Assembly: GCA_030268105.1 (NCBI GenBank)
Contig: BSDZ01000015.1
Span: 1,196,001-1,260,000 of the forward strand
DNA length: 64,000 nucleotides
From: Volvox africanus
Taxonomy: Eukaryota > Chlorophyta > Chlorophyceae > Chlamydomonadales > Volvocaceae
Direction of reading: 5' to 3'
Under the pieces are notes generated by a model. The model was not told where the DNA came from. It worked only from the letters and a program-made list of their open reading frames with translations, and ran no database searches. Numbering within the stretch: the stretch's first letter is position 1; the number at the start of each line of letters is the position of its first letter. Below, one piece after another: positions 36,697 to 48,600 of this stretch. The translations under genes were made by a program, and so were the position numbers.

Positions 36697-39600
36697 TCAC
36701 ATTTGCGCACCTACATTGCGTATTAGAACCACATATATGGATATACATATCAGATATCTGAGTTCCTGAAAAGTCCTTCATTAGGCTTCCATGCCGTGAT
36801 GAATCCACTCATATACATGTATGTTTATATGTACACATATATGTGTATGCTTCTGCACCTTGATGTTGTGCTGTGGGCCGTACATGTACGACTACTACAT
36901 ACATATCTATATATATATATCAATATCGTGATCCTGGCTAGCTACACTTTTCATCATCTATCGAGCTACGAACCTGCTGCTGCCTCGATAGCTGCATGCC
37001 CAAATCCATCCATGCCCGACCACATTTACATACCTGCACTCCGCCTGTGGGCTCCCACTCCTCGGCCGGCAACAACGCTGCAGTAGTGGCACTCACGTGG
37101 ATGCTGCCGGGTGTGCAGGTGCTCTCCATGCGGGAGGCGGTGTTCTGCACCCACCATCACAATCATCGATCATATATAAACCAGCGCCGTGCATATCGGC
37201 AGAAATAGCAATTATTTAATTAATTGGTCAAATACTTATGCCCCAACTAACGCGCAGCACTTGGGGCCCCAGTACCATCAACAACACCAAGACCTGTGTT
37301 CAATGATTTTGTCCGAAACCTGCTGTTGGCTCGGGCAATCAAGTACGTCGTACTTATATAATCCCGCATGCCGCCGCCCTGCTGCGTGCGTGTCTCGCAT
37401 TTGTATGTACACACACATGCATGCATATATAAACACATATTTACGCAGAATCGTACATGAACACAACGTACTCACCACCGTATCACCAAACAGGCAGAAT
37501 CGCGGCATTTTGGAGCCAACGATGCCGCTCATGACGGGCCCCGAATGCAGACCGATGCGCATCTCCACCGGCCGCCGGGTGGTGGGCAGCAGCACGCGAG
37601 AGGCCTCCCGCAGCATCGCCTAGTAATCAGTCAGGTACGTGCGTGCGTGCGTGTGCGTATGCGTGTGTGTGTGCGGACAGAGATCCGCAGCGGAAGGGGA
37701 AATAGGCATCAGATGATCGCGAACAAATTAAGACAGAACTTGGCACTAAATAAAAATAAAAATTTGCAATAATAAATGTATAATAACAAAGAACATAACT
37801 GATGAACGATGCATCCACACACATCAAAAAGGAAAGAAAGATCAGATACATATAGCCAGATAGCCACGGATAGTCCTATCCATAACATGATAAATATATA
37901 ATATCGACTTAATTTTACCTTTGCAAAGGCCATAACCTTTGCCGCATGCAGCTCATCCACGCTGCCTGGGCCACGAACCGCCATGAAGCCATCAGCATCA
38001 CGGATCATAAGGCCCCCCGCTACCATGTAACAGTCTGTGACAAGGACGGCAGTGGATAGATATGTACCTCAATCCATTAGGTTTCAACAACCGGCCAAGC
38101 ACGTGCGGCGGTTAACTAATAACCGACTAGCTCAGTAGCCCTGCCCCTGTAAACCTCCTAACCCTTTACTACTCTATCTCGCGGCTATGGATTCGTTTCA
38201 CGTTCGGCTTCGTTCGTATACATATGAAAAGATACATATTTGTACATTTTCATTCTGCCATAATAGCTTTATAAACACACACATATATTTATGTTACTCA
38301 TATATTATATGTTACACTATACATATATGCTTATGCAGGTAGGTGGGCTCGCAACCCCGCTCCCCCTCCCTCACCTACCGCCAATAGTCTCCACCTTATA
38401 CACCCCGTACACGTCCAGAAGTGTGTCTGGAGGGAGGGAGCCATGAAGTATGTACGTAGCAGCAATCAACAGTTGAGAGGTTTTGCACCGCGCGCACATA
38501 TATGCAGCAGCTCATTCGCATTACATGCATCATCAGCAGGAGCGTCGTATACAACGTCTTAATACAACAAAGAGCGAGACGCCTAGGTAGACATAACACA
38601 AATCCTCCTGCCTGCCTACCAACCAATCCATTATTAGCTGTCAGAGGGAAGATGAGTTAGTGGGTTACCCCGTAGTCACTCGTTTGATCAATTGCATCGT
38701 GCTGGACTTAATCATTCATTATACATAGCTAGTTGCTTTAGTCCACGCTGATGAGCTGCAGCAGATCGAATCGATTGCACGGCCGTTGATCGATTCTGCT
38801 GGACACTAGCTAGTGGTGGTGAGAGCTGAACCGAACAAATGCATGCATATTATTTTAAGTCGTTTGAGATGCGTGAATAATGGACGAGGGCGTCCCTTTA
38901 GAAGGAAGCATGGCTCATTATCACACAAATAAGGTGGAAATGTGTTTTTCTTTACACATATAATAATGATTAGATATGTAACCCACTTATCAAAATGAAG
39001 CTGCCGGAAAAATTACTAGAATTTATGGGGCATAAGAAAGGTCAGAATACATACATTTATGCACATGTATATATGCACCAATCTGCCTGCAGGGATGGAG
39101 TCCGTATATCTTTGGTGACCCACCCACCCACCTAGCCGTGAATACAGATTGTTGAGGAAGTCCATGACTCTGGTGGCTGGGATCTGGTGGCACAGGCTCG
39201 TGAAGCCCTTAATGTCCGCAAATAACACAGTCACCTGATGTACACACACACACACACATATATATATTTATATATTTATATATAGCATTATAGTGTACAT
39301 GAATGAATTCCTCTTATGTTTACGTTGAGATATCCCCCTAGATGGCCCTGTGAGTTACAGTACCATTGCTTATCAATGGTCACAGGTTCGATCCGATGTG
39401 CACTTCCGATGATAACAAGATAAATAGTTAGTCCGTAGTTACAAGCAATAGCGTGCCACAAAGCTGTAACAATTTAAATCAAAGCCATGTATCCAGGAGC
39501 GAGGGAGTCATTCATCAGGCGATAGAGAGAGTCAAACGAGCTGTGCATTTTTGCATGTATAGTTGTAAAGAAATGTGTGCGCTTACTTGATTGCTTTGGA

Positions 39601-42600
39601 GGAAGGTATGTATACATGTGTATTGATAGCCAGGACGAAATTGGTGAGGGGGCGAGTGGGTGAGTGGTGGTGAGGGGCATGCATGCAGGTAATAGTGATC
39701 AAATAAAGCAATGTTTAGTTATTTCATGCACGTTGGTATCCAGGTAGAACGCACCATTGGGTGGTAGGTGGCTGTGGATGCACTGTTCTGGGGCAAGGGC
39801 AGCTGTGCCAGGCGATACCTTGCAGCACCACCTCCCCTGTCATCACCATTCTGTGCCGTGGTGGCTGCCAGCTCCAGTACATGCCTGCCATAATAGAAGT
39901 AACAATAACGATGTACATATATAGTATTCAGCAACAATAATTATGATGATTCGTAAGTGGGATTAGTGGCGTGCATGCATCTACGTCTATTATTAGCTAG
40001 GCTATCAGACTCGTCAATTGATTGATATCATTAATGACAACAAAGAATATTAAATTCACTCATTTCTTTCCTGACAGATATATTGTGGAATTCTAGACAG
40101 CCATAATATATATATTATATGTATATGCCAGGCCACACATATACACAAGCAACTACTAATGCATTGTATCCACTATTATATTGTATATTAATATTAGGTC
40201 AGCAGGAAAGTATGCAAGCATGTCGAAATAGGCACGCACCAAAACAAACTATATTATACTAAATAAATAGTAGGCCATGTATATGTAGTGTTGTTATTTT
40301 ACCTGGGGAATATAGACTCCAATAACTGGTGCTCTGCTTCAAGTACCCGTGCAATTCGCCGCTCTGCCCTGACCCGGGCTGTTACATCAGTCTGTGTACA
40401 TGCATGCATGCACAACATTCCTTTCCTATTATGATCCAAGCCACAAAAATCATGGAAGGAGTGGATTTTGTCGCAAGTAAAAACACTCTAAACTTCAAAC
40501 ACCCCCTGAATATGAGTAGGACTGTATGTGTACGGTATAAACAGTAGTTATGCAAGGAGCAGGTCCATATGTACTCACATGGTTTGTTGCATCAAAATCG
40601 TTGGTGTCCAAAATCATCTAAATCATTTCAAAACACCCCCTTAACACATTGAACACAAACCAACGCACATATGCATACAATCCCCACACCCTGCACGTAC
40701 GTCGGTAATAAAAACCGTTTACATCTATAATTGACGTCTATTGCTTTAGATGCATCGTTATATAGAAGTTTGATGTCATATATGCTACTGCTACTGCTTG
40801 ATGCCTTGATTGCTTACCTGCATGAGAAGTAGCATGGGCTCATCATTCACACCTGCTGCCGCTTTGCAATCCCCATCCAGGAGTGTAATTGAGACCTCAT
40901 GCCAGCAACAGCTGCTTCCAGAGCTATCTTCCTCACTGTCACCATCATCATACTTCTGAACATAATCACCACCATTATTACCATTATTAGTGCGGTCATT
41001 CAGTTCTGGATTATTATGGCAATTGTTACTTCTGCCTTTGCCTCCATTATCACCACTGCTTTCATCATGACCATCGCTGGGATGGCTAGCTGCATGCCCT
41101 TCTACATCGGCACGGCTGCCCCCTCTCTGGTCCAATGGCTCCTCACGTAGTCCCACCCTGTCTCTCTGCTGCTGCTCCTTCTCCAGTTGCGGGCCTGCAT
41201 TAGGTGCCGGCCCAAATCCACCCTCCTGCAGCACGTCATCTCCCTGGGCAACATGGTCCTCAGCTCCTGCCTTGACTTGTCCATTGCTGGTAGAACCAGA
41301 CCTGACCAGCAGCCATCCACCATATGTGCAAACGCAATTTGATATTCATCTTAGTAAAGGGCATCATTGCATAACCACACCAATTCCTTGAAATGAGGAT
41401 GTGTGTATGCATGAAGGTCTTGCTTTAAATAAAGTAAACATTAAATTTATGAAATGATAGGACGTAATATACATTTTGATATGTATAATATATAATACAT
41501 CATTATGAAATAGTACGTATACATCAATCAAGAAACAGATCGACAAAGCCGCAAGGGGAGCTTGTGGTGTGGCTTGGCCCTGTCAGTCGCCCACAATATA
41601 ACACCAGTTCATATGTTATTAGTCTGGATTGGCTTAGTTAGATGAATAACTAGATAGCTAGGTAATCAGGGGTTGGCATATGTAGCATGCATTTCAGCTC
41701 TAATGTAATATCTTCCTGCATACTTATTTCCATGTATGCATCATCCTATTCTTAATGGGTAAGTTACCATACTAGCTACCCTGCTTCAAATACAATGTGC
41801 CACTTACCCACTAGGTGCTGCTAGTAGTGCTGCTGCCTTGCCTTGATGCACACAACAAGTGGTGATGACCATGGCAGGCATGTGCACGGCTGTGGCATCA
41901 GCCACCAGATCTACCTCCATCCCTTTGCTTATCTCCATATGTTGATGCTGCTCTTTTTGCTGCTGTAGTTCTTCCCATTCTTGCCCAATGGCAGGATCCA
42001 TACCCTGGATTTGAGTGCAAATTTCCGCAATGAGCTCCTGGTGGCACTGCTCATGGTTTCCGAGCCTTAAGCTTGAACATTCCAACATGGATGTTGGCAT
42101 GGTGTTTGATGTCGACATCCTTGGGAAGGAGGCATACAGATCGCCAGGGCGGTTTTCTATGTGTCGCAATAGTGTCGCACCAGAACTGGCAGCGGATAGC
42201 GCCCTTGATACTGCCAGTTCCATTTCCAAAAGTGATGTTTTCAATAATGTCACCTCAGGTATCACCTCTTGTGCTTGTGAGGCAGGGGCATGCCTACAAC
42301 TGCTGGGACCAGACCTATTAATAGCCAGCAGCCGGGGCTCTTGTTGAGATTTAACAGGTTCACAGTCTGGCAGCACTGCCGCCACTGTAGCCATGGCGGT
42401 TGATAGGATGGTGTTGGATCTGACCAGCAAGTCTCCACTAGCACAACTGCTTGATGACATCCTGTCTGGTCCTGATGATGACACCAATTCCATATTTGGC
42501 TCCAACATCTTGTCATTTGTGGTAGCTCTCTTGTCAATTGGCATCCTGGAGCCTTGCATCTCTCTAATCCCTTCCATGGATTGTGCTACATTTAATGGCG

Positions 42601-45600
42601 GTGGTGGTGTCTGCCTCTGTGGTCCTGCTTCAACTAATGCTACTTCAGGATCATTATTCCAGTGTACATCCCCTCCAGCTGCCTCAATTTTTTTAACTCC
42701 ACAAAATGGCCGTGGGCTTGTAAATGGCCTAGCACATCCACCTCTAGAGGTGGAGTTGGAAGTCACCATGGTGCCGGCGGGGATGATGGGCAATGCTTTC
42801 ATACCAGTAGTACTACGGCAGCTGCGGGCCACATCAACTTCACACGGCCATGGTCTACTTGGTGGGCTCTCCATTGCTATCCTGGCATCGATCAGCTGCT
42901 GCTGGGTTGGCGGTGTTGATGGCTGGTATTGCTGTTGTTGTGGATGACCACCAGCGCGGAGGATCGCAGCACCGAAAGAGGTGTTGCGTCTGCATATATT
43001 ATATGTAGGGAGAAGGAATGGAAGGGTGTGTGAAGTTGGAAAGTTGCACAGGTACACATATGTATGTCCAGCAGTATGATCTGTACGTACGGTCATGTGG
43101 CTATGTGTCTCCCATGCACAAAATAAACCAACATGTGAATAATAGTTCATCTGAGGAAGGAGACACACAAGTCGTAATGATGTTTATCATATTACCTTGG
43201 CAAGTGGTTACCACCCCTTCCAGTGCAGCAGTGGCCGTCCGCTGCCAGCAGGGCCCAAGTGCTGGTGCTAAGCGGGTTTTCGGATGCACCAATACTGCCA
43301 CCACAAGCTCTGCTGCTGGCACTGCTGCTGCCGGTAAATGTTCGACAGATTCCAAGTGCATTGCGCCGAAGCTCAATGGATCGTCGCAGGGGTGGGCTCA
43401 ACACATGCCCAGTAGTCCTGCCACCAGCAGCACCCATGCCGCTGGTACTGGATGCTCTCCCCATATCAATTGTGTCAGCAGCGGTAGCAGTGGTAGTTTG
43501 GGATAGGGGATTAAGGAGGATATTTTGTATGTTTTGCTGTTGAGCACCACCACGGTAAGACCCATTCCGGGAAGCTGTGGCAGACACTGAGTCACCAGCT
43601 GGTCCACCCTGCTGCTGGCCATCTGGGAAAGGGCCGCCCCTGCTGACGATGACAGCATCAGCACCAAGGGATGATGTCTGCTGAGATGGCCACAAGCTAC
43701 GCTGATGCCTGCACATCGCAACCAATAATAACACAGCCGAAGTAAGCAAGCAGTTGGTGAGTTACATGGTGAGTAGTTATATGAATGTATGTAGTATCCT
43801 GGGGTATCTACGGGCAGTGTCAAAGGATCCTGGACCTTAGATGGTCATCATTCCGATCGGGCCTTTGTTGGCCGACACAACAGAGATACAACATTGGTAT
43901 CGAGCAGGTTGTCCGGGTTCGAATCCCCCCACCTACGGGATGGTGAGGGCGGTTCTGACTGGTAGAAAAGCTTGGGAAACCATCACCAGGCCGTGAGGGA
44001 TCGAATCGTCTGACTACAGACTAGGGTGAGGGCTGGCCCTTAGACTGTAGGATGCGAGGACGCACCCTATCTGAGGGGGAATACTTGTAGTATCCTGGGG
44101 TATCTACGGGCAGTGTCAAAGGATCCTGGACCTTAGATGGTCATCATTCCGATCGGGCCTTTGTTGGCCGACACAACAGAGATACAACAATGTATCATCA
44201 CCATACCAACTAGTGCTAACTGGTAACACCAGCCAGTAGTTAATTAAGGAATAAAGCAAAATGAACAAGACAGTTGTGGATGGATGGGATTAATATAGTA
44301 CATGCAGCAGCACATAAAGTAGGAAATTTCCTGCAAGCATTCGGATATATATTATCATAATAACAATCCAGGGTTCTTCAGGGGGTTATCTGCTTGTTCT
44401 GGGGTTCCCCGGAGCCCAAAAAATACTTTTTCAGAAGTCCTCCCTGAATTCTAGCTAACAAGGAACGAAAATGTTACAGAGTCCCTCCGGAGCCTAAAAC
44501 ACTCTCCCTTGGGGCACAAAACTGTTGTATCTCTGTTGTGTCGGCCAACAAAGGCCCGATCGGAATGATGACCATCTAAGGTCCAGGATCCTTTGACACT
44601 GCCCGTAGATACCCCAGGATACTACAAGTATTCCCCCTCAGATAGGGTGCGTCCTCGCATCCTACAGTCTAAGGGCCAGCCCTCACCCTAGTCTGTAGTC
44701 AGACGATTCGATCCCTCACGGCCTGGTGACGGTTTCCCAAGCCATCTACCAGTCAGAACCGCCCTCACCATCCCGTAGGTGGGGGGATTCGAACCCGGAC
44801 AACCTGCTCGATACCAATGTTGTATCTCTGTTGTGTCGGCCAACAAAGGCCCGATCGGAAGGATGACATCTAAGGTCCAGGATCCTTTGACACTGCCCGT
44901 AGATACCCCAGGATACTACAAAAACACGTGTTTGTGTATATGATAAATGTTTTTCAGCAATTTGCGTTGGTTATTACAAAACTGGATTATATAATAAATA
45001 GACTTCCTATTTTCAAGTACGTTTAAAATTAACTACTTGAAAATATATTACATCTCGAAAGCTGTCTTTTTTCACTAATGTGAAAAAGTGGGATAAGAGT
45101 TGGGTAGCTACCCAACACTTATCCCACACAACCATTAGCATGGACACCAGCTTTCTTTCCCACTGCTTCATTTCTTCCTTTACCTTTCCTTGCAAACATC
45201 CTAGCCTACAAATTTCTGTGGGAAATGTTACCTCTTAGAAATTAAGGGTATCCAGCTTTCCCTGCGTGACAAGCTGCGAAGCACTAGTCGAACTGTAATG
45301 GTTCTGGAGCCAGTCATCCCCAGAACTCGACTGTGCCATCGGCAAGTTTTTCCCGGTACACACGGAAAGGAATGTATTTTTTCAGGGGGTCACATTTTTT
45401 CTGTCCCCGGAAAGCCACACATCGCATGGCAGAAAATTTTCGAGGAGTCCCCGGAGCAGACCCAACATATATAAGGTTTTTTTTTCCAAAAATGCCAAAA
45501 TTTCCGGGTCCCGGTTGAAGCACATTGTCATCATCATACAACTGATGAAGCAGCCGCCGTCAAACTCATGCATTTAAGCAAGCAAGCCAAGTAATGGCTG

Positions 45601-48600
45601 GTATATAACGCAGCAGTTGCAAATTAGTACACAACCCCTCATTGGCTGTTGTAGTATCGATTCTGCTGGCTGGTATCTCTATGGTTATGAGGATTGTGCA
45701 AGATACATGGGCTGCTGTGTAAACATACATGTGAACATCATTCCATCCCAGCCATCAGGAGGCCTATCCAGGCCTTTGCTTTGATGTGTGTGTATACACT
45801 GTATGTTTGTATATATACAAATATAACATAACAAACCCTGATTATGTATGTACAAACTATAATTTGATTATGAGGTTTTATACTCCAAGGAGTCATATTC
45901 TTATCATGTCAGTTCCATCCAAAACTCACTGGCTTGAGCTGTGGCCGCTGCATAGCTCCAGAGACCGGGTTCCAGTGCAGTCATTGTTTTCAAGCTCTGA
46001 CCCAGCTGCCGCGGCCACTGCTGCTACTCCCAGCAGTCCTTTTGCACTACCGGTGGCGGCTATCCTCGGCAATGCAGCTCCTGCCCCCATTGCATCCAAT
46101 GATGATCTCTTGCCGCTGGTACCACCACGAGTGGATCTGCCACCTTGCACAGGAGACCGTGCTCGGAGGCTAGTGCAACTGCTGCCATTGGGTGCATCTT
46201 CTGACAACATAACATGTGACATTATTGGGGTGCAGCTTGTGGGACTTATTTGGCCACCACCACCACCAGTGATAGCCAGCCCACCCGGCTGATTAGGGGC
46301 CAGCCTCGATGCAGCAGTGCGCACCGAAGCAAAGCTGCCCTTGAAGTTTGTGCCATACACCATGTCAATGTTCTGCAGAGGTGCAGACCCCATGGCGAAT
46401 TGGCTACTAGCTATGTTGCTGGTGGCTGCTGGTGTTGTAGTGGCCCCCTGTAAAAGTATCATCAGGAGAGACTCATCTTCGTCAGTGGTGGCAGCAGTGG
46501 CTTCAGGCACTGCCGGCATTACAGTTGTACGTGTTGGCCCCCCAAATGATTCAGCGTTGGATCGGATTCGCTTATTCAGCATGAACGCCTTCTGCAAACA
46601 TGATGATTGTGAAGCCGACAATGATGAGCCAGCAGCACCATCTGACACAGTGGTAGCCGATGCTGATGCTGCTTCCAGCACTGTTGCCCTGGACGTGGTG
46701 GCGGCTGCTGATGTTGAGGCTCTGGCAAGCCCCGACCAGAATTGAACCCCTGGTGCGCTGATGTGGTGTAGCGCGGCAACACTATCACTGCTATTGTAGC
46801 CACAGGTGCTCATTCCCACGGGGGCATGTGTCTCTAAGGGAGGCACCGTTGCTGGCCCCAATGCAGCTGCTGCTATGGCGGTGGCCACAGCAGTGGTAGT
46901 AGTAGTGTGGGTGGGGGCCGTCGCCGTTTGACAAGCAGGCCTGGGCAGCACTGCCAAATCGGTTAATGCAGATGCTGGTACTGGATGCAATAGCATGAGA
47001 CGCTCCCAAGAGGCCTCGAAGTCCAACACCTGCTGGTGTCAATCAACAAGAGCTCAGCATAATATATAGATTAAGTCACATAACTATGCATGGTGTTGTA
47101 TTACGGTACCGGCCTTAGCTCCTTGCTAAGTAAGTAGCCAGTGGCTACACCCTCTATGTGCAAATATAGAGGCTAAGGGTTGCATGTCCTAATGCAACTG
47201 TGACACTGTCACTGGTAGACTCAGTTGAGTTCGGTTTCACTGGTTGATCATATGTATTTCCTTAATACATATCCACGTTTTCTCTTCCTTAGAGATTACG
47301 GTTCTTTATGGAGGCTTTCCGTACTGAGCTCAGAGTACCTATGCTCTGCTCTTCCTATCAACCGGTAGTTATCACTACCACTAGTTTGGGGTGATACAAC
47401 ACATGGTTCCATATATACACCTAATGATACAACTACAAAATGCTATCTAGCCTAGTTCAGGAGCACCAGTAGTACATGCCATGCTATCATGTGATGTGCT
47501 ATGCTATGCTGATGTGAAATGCTACCCCAAGCATGCATGATCCAAGCACCAAACCTCATAGGCAGGGGGCATAAGCAAGTACCAGTAGACTCCAGATGTA
47601 AATTACCTAGCTCAAATAGTTGAGTTCATTCCTAATAGGTGCAATAGTCTGTGCATATATTAACAAATAAGTAAAGGCTGTCAACAATCCTATATACATA
47701 TGTTGAATGTACGTATGATGGTTGATGCAGCAGATGGACGAAATAGACACACCATAAACAGAAAAGAAGGCCTATCTAGCTATAATAATAGGAAAATATT
47801 GCGTGGGAATCGCACTCCTTTTGATATATTTCCAAGGCAAGTTGAGAGCTGCTTATGTATGTTCACAAACAAGGGCAAGCGGAAAGCAGAAAGTGGAAGG
47901 CAACCAAACCTTTTCCCCATCTCACTATACAGTTGGATGGCGTTTGGCACATTCCTTATCACCCTGGTTCAATGGTGGTGGTGGAAGAGGGATTGAGCGG
48001 CATTATTCACCTGATTCCAATAACTTGTTGGCCGATGTCGGGAGTACAAACCAACCACAGCTCCTGGCAGCTGCTCCAAAGTTGCACTGCCAGATACCGC
48101 CGTGGCTTCATCAGCTGCAGATGTATTTCCTCCAATACCAACGCAGGTGGCATGCATAGCATCACTCTGCTGTCTTGCTTCTGCTTCTGCTGCTTCAGTT
48201 GATGACACTGCCATTTCTGCCGCCACATGCTGTGTCAGCAGGTGAGGTACCCGCACAATGCCCTTCCAACGCCCTCGTGCAGCAAGCTCCGAAACCACTT
48301 CCGGCCACTGCTGTGGACACAGCGTGAAGAGCTCCCACAACACCCCCTCACCACCACCGCTGCACCCGTTTAAGCCCCTGTTATTACGAGCACCACCAGT
48401 AGGGTCGCCATTGGCCCCAAGCCCATTATCAGCATGTGCAGCATCCCACTTCTTTCCCTCCTTTTGAAGCCCGTCTTCATTTTTTTTGCAGGACCCCAGG
48501 CCAAATTTACCCAGTAGGCCGCAGCTGCTGCCACGGCCGCCTCCACCATCTAATGAAGTGCTGCTGCTGCCAGCAGTAACACCGGCAGTAGTGTCACCTT

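Noticed and set aside
43894..43960. tRNA gene, because of the T-arm-like GGTTCGAATCC
   Set aside because: No A box at proper distance and no cloverleaf; it is part of the TRIM interior and is present in both TRIM copies.
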